Shown: positions 13,386 through 27,729 of the stretch, one piece after another
How the letters are laid out: each line of letters starts with the position of its first letter
Numbering within the stretch: position 1 is the stretch's first letter
From: Ophioderma brevispina
Lineage: Eukaryota > Echinodermata > Ophiuroidea > Amphilepidida > Ophiodermatidae
DNA length: 64,000 bases
Assembly (NCBI GenBank): GCA_023653785.1
Contig: JAMKCH010084977.1
Span: 1-64,000, forward strand
Direction: 5' to 3'
Notes under the pieces: generated by a model
Database searches by the model: none
The model's input: only the letters and a program-made list of their open reading frames with translations
What the model was told of the DNA's origin: nothing
Made by a program: the position numbers and the translations under genes

Positions 13386-15519
13386 GTCTATTGCATTGTG
13401 ATTATGTTTACAAACCATTGCAAATTTGTATACAAACACGGACTTCCATAAGCGGTTTTTTTTTTTTTTTTAAAGTGGGACAACATCACTGTTTTTTGCA
13501 TTTCGTCGTTCAAAATTTCGCGCGATGGACCACGATGACCAACAAATTCAGAAAAATCACAACCTTCCTCTTTAAAATTTGGCTCCTTTTTAAAATTACT
13601 ATCTTTAATTAGTCGCCAATAGGTTGAACTCATTTTTGCAGAAAAAAAAACCAATAATTTCAAGAAGTAAATACGTTAGAAAGGCAAATAAAACATTGTA
13701 GTGCATGTATATAAAAAATATAAATAGTATGCAGTATAAAACACCCAAGAAAATGGCTAGACCCTATTCAAACATTGAGTCGAAAACTATTTAAAATGTA
13801 ACCGGAATGTTTAAACTCAAAAAGATTTGGGGATAAAAGTGGTCTATTTCTCGTTTTCTTAAATTTTCCATTACATGTATAGTTCCTACTTTCAAAGTAA
13901 GTATATGCTTAAAATATATACCAAACTTGAAACGAACTAACAATGTAACTGGGTAAATACCATGAAATCTAACATAATCTAAACAATTTAGAGGGCCAGT
14001 AACGCTTAATAAAACACCTTCCCAAAGAAAATAGCAATTGGTTCCTGAAAAGGCAAGTTTTTTTTTAAATGAGGTATATATTAGTAATTATTTAGTTTGC
14101 GAATATCAAAGCTAAACATCAAAGTAAATCAAAACTTTCGCAATGTTACAAGTCTATTTTGTAACACGGTTTACTAAGAGGGTTGGGTGTTAAAACACCC
14201 CGAGAATTCATTATTTAAAAGCAATAGATGTGATTTCGTTGTTGATTATACCGCTGATTAGCATTGGGTCCACCGTTTCTATGCTTAAACAATAAACCTA
14301 GTATGGGCGTCACAAGACGTCAAGTTCACACGTTGCAAAGTAGTCATTTCCACAGACCAACCACATCAGAGTATAAAATGAAAAAAATGATTTTCCATAA
14401 AAAAAGGTAGGACTATTGGATTTTCATGCGGAATGGCCCCAAATGATATGGAAAATAAGTTTTTACTCAACTTATAATTTTAGAGCCATAGGTACAGAGT
14501 GCACAATATTTAAAACCAAATGAACTAATAACTAAAGTTTAATGCAGTATCATTATAGCGAAATTGTCCTCGAGGTCGGAAAAACTAAAATAATGGCCCC
14601 ATTATTTTCTTTTTTCCGCCCGAGGATACATTAGGAGCCCATAGAACACTAGTTCTATTTATCAACTAAAAAATATGATTTTTATTTTGTTTGTTTGTAT
14701 AGGTTTTAAGATTAATATGCCTTAGGCCTATTATGGTATTTGATGCTGATTAATGAAAATGAATGCTAAGAAATGACAATATTAGCGGCTCAGTATTGAG
14801 AATAAGGGACAGAAACTGACCACATCATGAAGGCTGCATTTTCAATAATGGGTTATGTAGAGGTAGTAGAACCATTACCACCAATCGATTTGACGGCTAA
14901 CACCCAGTGAGGTTGTAAAATGTTAAAACTACAAAACGTGGATAGTTCTTTTTTCACGACGCGCAGACCGTAGGTTTCAACTAAGTGACATGGCAACAAA
15001 TTAAAACACAAAAAATTAAAATATGAAATAACATGAGTAATCTGCCCTCATGAAGTATAGAAAGGTAAATATAATCGATTGCCTTAAAATCTTGACAGAC
15101 CTATAGATCGATTTTGATCACGAAGTAGCAATCTTTGTCCCAGCGAAACGTATTCGTTCACAATTTATCTGTGTGCTTTTATGATATTTGGACAAGCAAA
15201 GCTATCGAATACGGATTCGAATGTTTGTGAAACCAGTTTTATACAACTGCGTGTTATTCGAATGCGGGCTATTTTGGTAGGAGATGTAATTTCACTTTAT
15301 TTTGGGTAAATTAAAGAATACATTAAAATGCAACCAGAATCGACTATTAACCCAATTTGACCAAAAAATCAGATCGAAACAATATGTCGGGACCACGACG
15401 ATATAGGAACATGATAAGAAAAACTATGAACATTTGAGTTTTTTAAATTTAGTTGTTTTTTTACGATTTGGCATTTCCCCTGTTTTTCTTACTATGTGTC
15501 TTAAACCACGAATGTGCGA

Positions 15520-17110
15520 CTTTTAGATTGAGCTGGATTGTTTTTATTTAGTTGATTTGTGTCTATTTTTTGCTTGATTTCTACTAATTTGGCTACTTTG
15601 ACCGTTTCCCGATCTGGTTTGGCTAATTTTGGCCTTTTCCGTTGTTTTTAAAGATCAGTTTGGGAGTTTAATTTTTAAACCAGGACGTTCGAGTTTAAAT
15701 TTAGATTGAGCTTGCTTTGTACTATTTTGAGCTTGAATTTTACACTATTTGGACTATTTTGGCTTTTTCCCGTTTTAAAAAAAAAAAATACAGTTGGATT
15801 ATTGTTATGGCGTATAAACATCGAATGAGAAGGCATGGTTTTACACGGGCCACGGCGACAGCGGAACACCCCAGAACTGCAGGAGTTTACATTTTTTTTT
15901 TTCGTGGGCGCTTACTATCAAGTGGGCCTGGCTAGGAATAGTTAAATTTTAAATGAGATTTGATTTTTACGATTTTGGTAATTTTGGCCTTTTCCGTTGT
16001 TTTTTTTTTCAATCAAGTTAGGTTTTTGTTTACAATTTTGAGCGGATTATAATTTTGGCTACTTTGGACTTTTCCCGTTCTGCAGTGTGTTTTTTATAAT
16101 AAGTTTTGAGACCACTATTTTGTCGAGTGTTGAAACATGTTTTTACCCTTGCAACGCGACGCGGCGACACCCCATAACTTCAGGATTTCACGGTTTTTTT
16201 TTCCTTTTCGGGTGTGCTGCTTTATCAAATGGTCAAAATGGAAAAATAGTTAAAAAGTTTAATTTAGATTTTTGATTTATACGATTTTTGTTAATTATGG
16301 CTTTTCCCGTTGTTGTTTTTTTTTTCAATAAAGGTTGATTTTTTTGTTTTTTAAAATTTGGTGTTGTTTTGTTGTTTTAATTTAGATTGAGCTTGCTTTG
16401 TACTATTTTGAGGATTGAATTTTTACACTATGTGGGACTATGTTGCATTTACACGTTTTTAAAAAAAAATAAAGTTGGGATTATGGGTTATGGCGTATAA
16501 AATACATCGAATGTGAAAAGCTAGGGTTTTACAAGGGCCACCGGCGACACCGGCAACACCCCAGAACTGCAGGAGTTTACATTTTTTTTTTCTGCGCTAC
16601 TTATCAAGTGGGGCCCTGAGGCTAGGAAATAGTTAAATTTTAAATTAGGATGTGATTTAATACATTTTGGTTTAATTTTGGCCTTTTCGCGTTGTTTTTG
16701 TTTTCAATTTAAAGTTAGGTTTTGTTTACATTTTGAGTGGATTTATAAATTTTGGTACTTTTGGATTTTCCCGTTAATGCAGTTGTTTTTATAATAAGTT
16801 GAGATATTTTGTCGATGTTGTGAAACTATGGTTTTACCCGTGCAACGGCGACGCGGCGACACCCAGATTTCAGGAGTTTGCCGTGTTTTTTTGTCCTTTT
16901 CGGGGTGCTTGATTATCAAAGGGGCCAAAATGGAAAAATAGTTAAAAAGTTTAAATTTAGATGGTTTATTTATACGATTTGTGTTAAGTATGGCTTTACC
17001 GTTGTTGTTTTTTTTGCCTAAAGTTGTTTTTGCTTTTCACCCAATGAAACGTTCGAGTTTTAATTTAGATTGCGCTTGATTTGTTTACTATTTCGGTGAA
17101 TTTTTGCTTT
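15520..17110 (+). repeat. ~680-bp tandem repeat made of two ~340-bp halves, degenerate
   Basis: GATTGAGCTTGCTTTGTACT recurs at about 15705 and 16387, with a variant at about 17070, giving a ~682-bp period. Each unit has two related halves. One has CCCCAGAACTGCAGGAGTTT after GGCGACA-type GC-rich text; the other has ACACCCCATAACTTCAGGA. Both are followed by T runs and GGCCTTTTCCGTTGTT-like text. Many single-base indels separate the copies. Confidence 0.75.
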
Positions 17111-17336
17111 TTCCCGGTTTTTTTTATTTATAAAAATGAAAGGTGGGATTTGTGTTACCTTGATAAGCGTTAGGTATGACATCGCGGTTTCTCTTACGAG
17201 TGTGAAGCTGTGGCTGTTGCCTGTGCGGCGGCCCGAACGGCGACAGCGCAAGACTTCAGATGTTTGCTCATTATTGCCTGCCAAGCTGAATTTATTACAA
17301 ACACCCGCTTTCGGACTGCGAAGATGTGGGTTTTAC

Positions 17337-18252
17337 TCATAGGCCAAGAATTTTAGTTTAACGTGGACATTTCTGGGAACAGATGAAAATGTCAGATTGG
17401 TGCAGAAATGTGTCCAGAATAATATACTCAAATCCCTAAAATTTTTGTGATTTTTCAGAAATAAGGGGGAACAAGATTTGTTCAGGGGTAAAATTACAAA
17501 AGATTAGAGTGTCATTAAATGTTACAAACATTTTGGTCATGTCCCAACGGATTCAAGAAAAAGGTATAGTTTCAGGTACCTATCTTTACAACTGTAGGTA
17601 AGTACTACAAGACCTAAATCCATTCAAGGTCATCCTGGGGTAAATATTTCAAAATGATCCCAATTTCAGTTGAAACAGATTCCAAATTGTCGTAGTGGTC
17701 ATATTAAACAGGAAACATGTTCATCAATCACTCTACATGGATTCAATATTGACATAAAGAGCAGACTAGAAAGAAGCAGTGAAACCCATAGAGCCTGTAG
17801 AAACCCCATCCACCACTTGCCCGGTAATTTTGACAGTATGACCATCACCTGTTTAAATATTGTCATTTGGTGTTCATGTACAACTAGATGAAAATTTGAA
17901 ACATCTTTCAGAAGAATTCCGGAACATTCTGAAAATTACCACCCAGGATGACCTTGAAGCCTTTTTTACCATATATATAGTTAATTAAACTACAGCCAAG
18001 ATAGGGCAAACTATACCTTTTTTTTAATCCTTGGGACATGACAAAAATGTTGGAACACATTTAAGGACAATTGAATATTTCGGTATTTACCCCGGTACAA
18101 CTTTGCCACAAAGAGGATTTTTTGGGGACTTTTAGTATATGATTCAGACAGCATTTCCTGCACCAATTTCTGACTTTCAGCGTTTTGTTCCCAGAAATTT
18201 CCACCTTTCCATTGTTTATTATTAATACTCTTGGCCTACCTGCATCGGCGAC
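17337..18252. mobile_element. Long inverted repeat (0.9 kb), foldback element
   Basis: Left and right arms of about 400 bp. ATAGGCCAAGA at 17339 pairs with TCTTGGCCTAC at 18229, and CATTTCTGGGAACA pairs with TGTTCCCAGAAATTT. AACATTTTGGTCATGTCCCA pairs with TGGGACATGACAAAAATGTT, and CAAGGTCATCCTGG pairs with CCAGGATGACCTTG. Arms are ~75-85% alike by eye. The GGATTCA...AAAGGTATAGTTT segment recurs in the palindrome at 57886-58424. Confidence 0.75.
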
Positions 18253-18689
18253 CGCTTCGAAGCCCAAAGCTAAATAGCTATTTTAATATGGGGGCATGGG
18301 ACGCTTTTTAATACTAGTAATAATTGTATTTTTTGGTGCCTTTAATGTATCCTTCATACAATGTGCCTAGTAAAATATGCTCTTGCGAGATTTTCTCTAG
18401 ACAAAATTTTTAAGTCATTTTCAAGTTAATCACGCAGAAAGGCAAGTTCGGCGACCATTTTAATCACGTGGAATTATTTCAAGTTAACAAGTCGCCCGAT
18501 TTCAGTGTGTTTGTCGCGTCTATAACACTTTTGGTACCGGAAACAAGGTTTAAAACGAGTCATTCTAATTTTCATATCCCACAATTGTTCCCACAATAAA
18601 ATGTGCCAACATTCTCGAATCGCCATATTTAACATTTTTCTGACACAATACGGTGAATTTTTAACGCAAAAACAACACAACTGAACTTA

Positions 18690-21600
18690 GCATAAAACAT
18701 ACTCGTAATGTATTTATAATCTTTTATTTTTTAACACAATAAACGACCACAAACACTTATCATTTTGACATGTTTCTAAAACATAAATAAATTCTTATCA
18801 TTTTATCCTCTTAACGCAATTGACGAACATACTATCTTATCATTTAACATGTTTCTAAATTTCTCACAAACAATGGGATATGCCGCGCTTTAAGTATATT
18901 TTTCACTCATAACTTCCAAACTAAAAACATCTTTATGCCCCTCTTAATAGATTTCACAGGGTACATGATAAAAATGCTTTCCTTGATGCCAAAATTTGAC
19001 AAAATTTTGCTAACTTCCTGTAAGTCTGGTTTCTGGGGACAGGCTTAAAACAAAGCAATGGTGAAGTTGAATCTTTCTTTAACCCGCAATTAAATGTCCC
19101 ATTGAAAAGGTTTTCACTCGCATCGCAATTGACAAGTTTTGTCTAAAACACCACAAGGGTGAAGATTGTTTTTTTCGATCTTTAAATCCCTTTGAGAACT
19201 AACGCGGACTCAAGGTGGCCGTTTCAAAATTCCAATTTTTTTGCTTTAAAGATGTAAACAAGTCTTCATTTTCCCGGGCACATTCAGAATTAGCATGAAA
19301 AAGATTAAATGAGTCGAAACAAAAACAACCCTAAGGCCTTGTTTGGTGTTATAAAGCCCCTCAAAAAAGTAACGCAGCCTGTCTAAATACCCCCATAGAT
19401 TACAAAACCATTGTTCTTTGACTGAACATAAATTATATTCCATAGTTCTGTTTTTTTTTCCGTAATTTTGATACCCTTCTTGCCCATTGCGAGCATTGTC
19501 CAACAAAAACCCATTATAAGAAATCTCTCCCTTTACCATTTCAATGATTGCAACTTCATGAAAGATCCGCAATTCTTCCCTGACGTGGTGGTCACTTAAA
19601 GGCATGGTTGTTTATTGTAACCTGTAAGAATGTCTTTCAGAAGTGCAACTTTGGAAAGGTGACACAGTTCTAAAATTGACTTGTGTTTGCTATATTATCA
19701 CAACGGAGCAATAAGGTTGTCAAATTTTGCAGAAAAAACACAGACTCTTATTCATTTAATTTTTTTGTGCATACACCAATGGTTTGAACTTATTATTTAG
19801 ACATTCTGCGTTACTTTTTTTGGGATCTTTAGATGGGGCTTTTCCAAATCACCAATCACCTGCAAGCCTTTGAAGGCCACACTGCACCTCGAAAGCCCTG
19901 AATTACTTGTTACAACGTGATACAAAACTGCCAGGGTCAAGGGTTCAACCACGACTCTTAACATTTAATATGTTTTGTAAACGCAATTAACGTGTTTTCA
20001 CACTCCTTCTTTATAAAGACTACAGGTTTTCTGGCATTGAAATTGGTTCCTTAGAAACAAATACGCAATAATATGATTCCTTACAAGAAGCCATTTTCAT
20101 CCTTCTTTAAACAAAGATTCAATTTAATGATCCTTTTAAGGAGACCACTATTACTTTAACAAACCTGTTCCAAAACAAGCAGGGGAAGTTGATCTTTCTT
20201 TATCCGCAATTAAATGTCCGCCAACCCGCATGAAATGTTTCTAACAATACTTTACTCGCAGCGCATTATTATTCCTTACAAAATCCCTTACATCCTCTGT
20301 TGAAACAGATTCATTTTAAAACACAAAAAACGATCCTTCTAAGAGTCGAACCACTCCTCAACGTTTCCAAAAACCAGCAAGGATGGAAGTGGAATCTTCT
20401 TTATAACCCCCAATGAAAATGTTTTTCGAAACATGTTTTACTCGCTCTGCATTGAATGTTTTCTAATACCCAATACCCAAAGGTGGGTCTTTCTTTAAAC
20501 ACAATTCTTAACATTTAACATTTTTTAACGCAATTAACGTGTTTTTTCTACGCTCTTCTTGACAAGTTACCAGGTTTCTTTTCTAGTCAAAATTTAGACT
20601 AATTTGGAAAAACGGAAAAACATTTGAGGATCCTTCTAAGTTGACTCATTCCTACCGTGTTTCCAAACCAACAATGGTGAAGTTGAATTCGTTCTATAAC
20701 CCAAAAATAAAATGTTTTTCTAAAAACAATTTACTCGCATCGTAGTTGAATCGTTCTTAACCCGCATTCAAATATTTTCTAACATAATTTACTCGCAATC
20801 GTGAACTCCCTTTATTACCCTCCTTTATAACAAAGTTAACCAGGTTTCTAGTCAAAATTTAGAATCTGTGTAACCGTTCTTAGAACCAATACTCAATCAT
20901 GAATGAAACACACAAAGGTGAAGGTAAACAAGATCAATTTAAGGATCCTTCTACGTAGAATCATTCTACGTTGTTTCCATACCAGCACGGGTGAAGTTTA
21001 ATCGTTCTTTTTTAACCCCGCAAATGAAATGTTTACAGGGTGAGATGGGTCGTTCTTTAAGATATCCTCTCAATATAAACCATATCTATCACACACGTAT
21101 ATATTGAACATGTTTTGGTAAACATTTGAGCATGTTTTCTAAAAAAGGGTGAAGATGGTCGTTCTTCAAAGATTCTATTCAATGATCCTTCTAAATTGAT
21201 ATTCTTACCGTGTTTCCAAAACAAGCAGGGGTGCAGTTCTTTAACCCGTAAATAAACTGATTATAAGGGCAAAGATGGGTCGATTCGTAAAGATATCCTT
21301 CTTATATAAACCATTCTTAAATCACACACTGTAACGTCATTGAACACGTTTTGTAAACATTTATCATGTTTTTGAAACCAAGGGTGAATGATGGGGTCTT
21401 TGAACCGTCCTTTAACCTGCTAATAAAATGTTTAACATGGTGAAGATGGGTTCGTTCGTTAAATAACCCTTCTTACTATAAATCACATGTCAATACAAAA
21501 GAAGCAAATATTAACATGTTTTTAACATGAGCATGTTTTTCGAAACACAAGCAAGGGAAGTTTGAATCGTTCTTTCACCCCCCATTTAAAATGTTTCTAA

Positions 21601-22440
21601 CATAATTTACTTGGCATCAGCCATGTGAACTAACTAGACTGAAAAAACGCACAGGGTGCATTAAACAAAGATTCATTTAATGAAAAAAACCGTCTAAGTT
21701 GAATCATTCTTAACGTGTTAGAATATTTGTAATCGTTCTTTAGAACAAACAATACTCAAATATGATCCTTACAAAAACTCCATTATGTCATATCCTTAGA
21801 AAATACAAAAAGAGTTTAATTTTTTTCCTTCTAAGTTGCAATCATTCTTAACGTGTTCCGAAACAAGCAAGGTGAAGTTGAAGCGTTCGTTAACCCTCAG
21901 TACCTGTCTTCTAACCTTCTTTTACCCGCATCGCAGTTGACTCGTTCTTTCAACCCGCAATTAAAATATTTTTCTTAACATATATACTCGCATCGCAAAA
22001 CTCATTATTATCCTTCTTTAGAAAACAAAGATTCAATTTTAATGACCCTTCTAAAAGTTGTTCCCAAAATTCTGGAGCTTCGCGCTGGTGCCGCATCCGA
22101 CTTTTTAATTTTCGCGCTGTCCCGCGCCAAGTCATTCTTAATGTGTTTCCAAAACTGACAAGCAAGGGTGAAGTTTGAATCGTTCTTTACCCTGCAATAA
22201 ATTTACAAGGGTCAAGGTTTATGCGGTCATGAAATGCACCTCTAAGTTGTTTTCTGAAAGTTGAGTCATTTTTCAAAAAACTTTAACCAATAAGGTGAGA
22301 TGGGGTCCGTTCTTTAAAGATATCCTTCTCTAATGTAACCATATGTAATGAGAAACTGTAGATATTGAACCTTTTTTAAACATTAAGCATATTTTTCTAA
22401 ACAAGGGTGAACTTTGGTGGGTCGTTCTTCAAATATTCAA
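18690..22440 (+). repeat. Degenerate ~300-bp tandem satellite field
   Basis: The phrase A(A)GCAAGGGTGAAGTTGAATC followed by GTTCTTTAACC recurs at about 20378, 20670, 20985, 21225, 21550, 21858 and 22157, roughly every 300 bp. TTTACTCGCATCGCAATTGA and CCCGCAATTAAAATGTTTC lie in between. The left third (18.7-20.1 kb) is more diverged. Frequent single-base indels; no gene recognised. Confidence 0.65.
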
Positions 22441-22827
22441 CTCGCCGAAGTCACTTTATAGATGGGGTTTGGGAAAGAAGTCCATTCTATCAAGATTCTA
22501 ATCAAAACTTTTATATAACTTATATACTCTACTAAATTCGGGCCACCCCCCTTTAATTCCTCCAAAGATGGCAAGTCATGAAATACTGTGATTTAGCCCC
22601 AAAAACACCTGGAGATGGAATAAAAGCATATGGCACTATGTTGAAGACTCATAGTGTTTACTAACAAACAGCTGCCTTATGATTGCTTGCGTACATTATG
22701 GGGATATTATACCCTTTTTGGTTCTTGACTTTAAACCTTGCACAAGTGTTTACATCCTTATAATCGAATGGATAATATTTCCAATTAGTCCTAGTCCTCA
22801 TCTGTACCAGTGGGCTAGAATCCGCGC

Positions 22828-24235
22828 TGTTTGCCGCTGTCGCCGCTTTGCCTTCAAACGTTAAGCTTGGACTTTTTAACAGGTAGAGGTAGGGGGAAAC
22901 CCCTTCCTAGTCCCACTGATAAATGAATCAACAACATCATTCTCGCTGTCCGCCGCGGTAAAACTGGAGCTTCCTCCGTCTTCACTGCCGCAATTTTAAA
23001 CAGGATGGGTGGTGGGGGGGGGGGCTCCAAACCCCCTTCCCCCTTAGTCGTTTGATACAATGACTCAATGGGCATAGAACCCAATCATAGCGAAGCGCTA
23101 TTGCCGCTGTCGCCGCTGTTGCCTACAAACTCTGGAGCTTCACACGCTGTCGCCGCATCCAACTTTTTTAAAAGGTCAATTTCGCGCTGGTCGCCGCATC
23201 CGACTTTTAAAGGTCCCTATTTCGCTGTCGGCGCTGTCGCCGTTGCCAACTGTTCATAAAGTTTGAACTTCGCGCTGTCGCCGCTGCCCATTTCTAAACA
23301 GGTAGAGGTGGGGGTTGGGTCAACCCCCTTACTTAGGTCCTCTGATAAAATGAATCAATGGACCATAACACATCATTCACGCGTGGCCGCTGTTTGCCTG
23401 TAAATCTGAGCTTCGCGCCGTCGTCACTGCCCAATTTTTAAACAGGAGAAGTGGGGGGTCCAAACCACCCTTCCTTAGTTTTTTTGATGCAAAAAATGAC
23501 TCAACGGGCTAGACAACAAGCATTAGCGCCTGTTGCCGCTGCGCCGCAGGGGGAGGGGGGGGGGGTTACTTGGGGGGGGGGGGGGGTTTTGCCTACAAAT
23601 CTGAGAGCTTCCGCTGTCGCCGCATCCAACTTTTTTAAAGGTCAAATTTCGCGCGGTCGCCGCATTCCACTTTTTTAAAAGTCCTATTTCGCGCTGTCGC
23701 CGCTGCCAACTTTCTAAAGGTTGAACTTTGCGCTGTCGCCGCTGCCCATTTTCTCAATTTTCTAAACAGGTAGAGTTGGGGGTCCAAACCCTTCCTATTC
23801 CTCGGATAAATGAATCAATGACCAGAACAACAATCATTCACGCTGTTGACGCTGTCGCCTCGCAGCGCTGTTGCCTGTTAAATCTGGTGCTTCGTCGCTG
23901 TCGCCGCTTCCCAATTTTAAGAGGAGGTGGGGGCCAAACCCCCCTTCCCCTAGCCTTTTGATAAAAATGACTCAACTGGCTAGAACAACAATCATTCTCG
24001 CTGTTGCCGCTGTCAGCCGCTTTTGCCTACAAAATCTGGACCTTCGCGCTGTGCCGCATCCACTTTTTTTAAGGTCCAATTTCGCGCTTTCGCCGCTGCC
24101 AATTTTCATAAAATTTGAACTTCGCGCTGTCGCCTCTGCCCAATTCTTAAACAGGGTAAAAAGAAGGGGTTTTTTGGGGAGTCGAAATACCCCCCCTTCC
24201 TTTAGTCGTTTTGATACAAAATGCTCAACTGGCTA
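22828..24235 (+). repeat. GCGCTGTCGCCGCTGCC satellite, ~440-470-bp higher-order units
   Basis: Short GC blocks (TTCGCGCTGTCGCCGC with TGCC or ATCC) alternate with AACTTTTTTAAAGGTC and AACAGGTAGAGGTGGGG-type text. The AACAGGTAGAGG marker is at about 22880, 23300 and 23770. A second marker with GGTGGGGGTCCAAACC is at about 23000, 23445 and 23915. The period is therefore ~440-470 bp with two sub-blocks. A stray fragment lies at 24490-24560. Confidence 0.75.
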
Positions 24236-24716
24236 TACAACTAGACACGATCCAATGGGAAAATCGTCAATGTGTTCATTGGAACTCACCAAGGTCGATA
24301 CTTGTAAAAAATACCATTCATGCTAAAACGTTTGCATTATAAAAATCATAGCCAGTACATTGATTTTCGAATATAGGCCTACCTCTTAAACGTAGAAGTT
24401 TGCGCAAGTAATTAGTTTACCGCCACCGTCTAAACACTCGCAAAAAACCCCTATTGCACAGCCATGTACTAGGATTTCATGCACTAATTAGCACTCGCGC
24501 TGTCTCCGCTGCCTAGTATGTCAAAAAAGGTGTATCTTCGCGCTTTCGCTGTGTGTTGTAGGGTATTCTGAAGTACCCTGGTTGAAAATAGAGCCTCTAA
24601 AGTCAAACCATGCAGGTTCGTAACGCATTATAGTACCTAGTGCTGCAAGTTCATTGCTTATGCATACTATATAACCTTGAAAGTCTTGATACCTAGTGGG
24701 TGGCAATTTGATGTGA

Positions 24717-24889
24717 GCCGTGTGAAGTAATCATAGTCCGGCAGGTATTATAGTCCGGGCTCCATAGACGGCAACGGAATAAAGCATGAAACTAATGTTG
24801 CGTGAAGAGTCAACTGAATCGATTGCCCTATTGTTGACCATTATTCCCGGACTGTGAGCCCGGAGGACTATATCTCCTGCCACACCGGC
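24717..24889. mobile_element. MITE (GCCGGTGTG...TAGTCCGGGCTC), copy 1
   Basis: Left GCCGTGTGAAGTAATCATAG, then TCCGGCAGG and TAGTCCGGGCTCC. Right CGGACTGTGAGCCCGGAGGA and ATCTCCTGCCACACCGGC in inverse. The same element occurs at 48113-48279 with about 90% identity by eye, which confirms the ends. Confidence 0.8.
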
Positions 24890-26756
24890 AATGGTCCCGT
24901 AACCTCGAACACGTTCGGTGCACATTATCTACCGTTCATAAAACAACATTCTAAAAGAACCCTATAACAATGGAGTTAATTCTCCAGCTCCATAGGTTTT
25001 GGAATGAGAAAACATTATACTTGATAACATATTACACATTTAAAATTTTCTGTCAAGATTTCGTAATTACATGTAAACGGCGACGTCAACATTTATGATT
25101 TCATGGCCGCCACCGCCTGAAGCTGTCCATCAACTTTTTTCAGCTTCTCTTCTGTACTTGCTATCATTGCTTGATTACCTGCAAAATGTACAGCTTCCAG
25201 CAGCCCTCCTCCAATGGGAAAACGTTCTTTTATTCAGGGGGGGGGGGGGGGGGGGGGTGGAGGACGATACTAGAGTTGGGATTTTGGAGGTTGACAGGCT
25301 CCTGTGGAGCTCTATGGAAAAAATCCCTAAATCGGCATTAATATGCCTGATTGATTCCTCCAAAACCGCTTCATGAATTCATTCAATTTTTACCATACGG
25401 CAAGAAGACATCATTTAAAGCAATTTTGTTCTGCGAACTTTTAGTTCGTAGAAGAAATTTGGAGAAAAATGCATTTGAAAATTTTCGCGCCATTTCGAAA
25501 ATCCCTAGACTGCTGAGAACGTTATTTATTCAAATTTAGTCTCATACTCATGGGGTCCTACCACGCCTATTGACTCCACGAGGTCCAGCACGAATGTATA
25601 CAAACGCACACGAGACTACGGCGCTCATGCAACACAACGACGTATTGACAGGATCTGGCTTATATCGCTCATATCGCACATTTTGCTCAAATTTCCTTTC
25701 CAAGACCTGATTTGTCATAGTTGATCGCAGTTTTTCGTGAAGTTAACGTATAAGATTCGTTTTATGGGTGTGGCCTTTTGCAGTAAACCGTTTTCGCACA
25801 GTTATGACGGAGAAATGACCGTATCATGAGCCTTTAACACCATAGAATCTATATACATGTTTACTGGACATTTATATAGAGTGCTAATTTACCGAGAGAT
25901 GCCAAATAAATCCGACCTCCCCCCTGCTTTTATTCATTGCCTCTATCATCGTCACCCGGCATCGTCATCTTGTCAAGGACAGTGATGGAATGCTCTTTCT
26001 TCTGGTCAATTACGATTAAAAGTTTTAAAGTTCACAGTAAGTGTTTAGAAACGTGATGGAAAGTAATGTTCAGGTATTAAACATGTCAATCTCTAAACAT
26101 GTGAAGTCAAATGGCTAAACACCTATTCAATGAAAATCTGCAATCAAATGCATTAATGTATTTATATTTTTAACATGTTTAGAAGAGAGATTTTTAGATG
26201 TTTTAAATGTTTAAAGACAGTGTTAATATAATGTCAAAATGTTTAATAATTTGGTGCAAATAGAGTGTAAAAGGTGTTTTAATTTCTAATCACTGTTTTA
26301 CAGTGTAAATGCGTATACGGCTGGTTGGCGACTCTCCATTTCCAACGTATTTGGAATGAGAAAATATTGCTGTATATACATCATTCAGAATTTTACCAAA
26401 GATTTCGCGATTGGTTAAAGCAATGTGTAATATAAAAATAATAGGATTCTTGCCACCGCCGTCTGCGGTATGAAGCAAATACTAGATAGCGGGCGGCAAC
26501 AGGTTCGGCCTTCTAACATGCAGCAGGGGGTGGCTATGGCAGAGAGCCTCTGCAAATATAAAAACATCGGAGAGTAAATAAATTGTCTTGTAAAGGGCGA
26601 TAACCGGAAGTGCATTGTATCTCGTCAAGATTGCTAATTTATGCTATTAATTAATAAATACCGCCTCGGGGTTCAAAACCTTTGCAAGAAGTGTAATCAA
26701 GAACATATGATTTTGGGACATCAAAAACAGGTGGCGTACGGGTTTTGGGGGTGGGG

Positions 26757-26953
26757 CAGGGGCGGCGGCCTAGGGTTAAATCAAGGACGGGGCGAAACTC
26801 TGGGGGTAGGGGGGTGGGCGAAACAGTGCAAAGAGCCCATTTGGTGAAAGAAACCGCTAATTTTGCGCACAAACCCCTGTTTTCCTAAAATTGTGAAAAA
26901 TATCAGGGGGGGCCGGCCGCCCCCCACCCTGCCACCCCTGGCGCCCCGCCCCG
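26757..26953. mobile_element. G-rich MITE-like element
   Basis: CAGGGGCGGCGGCC and CACCCCTGGCGCCCCG face each other. The middle has TTTTGCGCACAAACCCCTGT, TTTTCCTAAAATTGTGAAA and TCAGGGGGGGCCGGCCGCCC, similar to 27730-27936. Ends are uncertain. Confidence 0.5.
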
Positions 26954-27729
26954 CGGTGGGGGAGTAATTTCGCATGTGGTGCCGTTTAACCTGTGTTGCA
27001 GCTGGTCGCCGATAGTCCACTCAAACTACGGTATGACCTGGACAAAACTGCAAAGAGGTTTTTCTGCTTGTAACTTGTTGTCTTAAACCCTCCCGACAAA
27101 CATTATCAAAAACGGTAGAAAAAGGGACGCATCGCCAAGGACATGCTTAATTGCATCACTAGAACCATGTGACCATTTTGCATATATTTTGAAATTATTA
27201 CAATATATTAAACGGGACGACCGATTTAAGTAAATTAAAGTTTTCATCTTGCTAGAATGGTTTTACCTCTAAACCCCACGGTAGAGTTTTGCGATGATCT
27301 TTCAATCCGTTTCAGTGAGAGCTAAAATATTGATTTTCTAGCGCCATTGTGTAAAATTCATATCGGTCGACCAAAATGGGGTACACTTCGCTCATAAAAT
27401 TCCAAAACCAATATCCTTTAGCCCTAAGTTTTCGGGTAAATGAGAAAAATATTAGCGTTCTTTAAATACCATAATGTTGACACTTCCGGAAAAATCTTGG
27501 GAGTATGGGGACGATGCTATATTAGCGATCAGGCACGGCCCTTTAACTTGAGTCTTTCTTGTTCCAACATAGACCCGAGGTACTTGACGTCTAACCTTTT
27601 TGAGTGGTACCGTGTGTAATGCAGATAGGTTGATGATTCTTTCCTCATTGACGCGCATGTATTACATTCCGTTATTGCATTTAGATGTAGGCTGACTTAT
27701 TCTGACAGCATTCTCAAATGTGTTTGAAG

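Larger units (their letters stand above)
9861..15519. other. No gene seen apart from the listed repeats
   Basis: Unassigned AT-rich sequence between the elements at 10190, 11424 and 13197. T16-like run at 13456-13471. Longest open frames (about 120 codons near 11.0-11.4 kb) show no recognisable family. Confidence 0.6.

Noticed and set aside
19246..19605. 119-codon minus-strand open frame starting MPLSDHHVREELRIF
   Set aside because: No recognisable domain; it lies inside the degenerate ~300-bp satellite field where indels are common. A protein search against other invertebrate genomes would decide.
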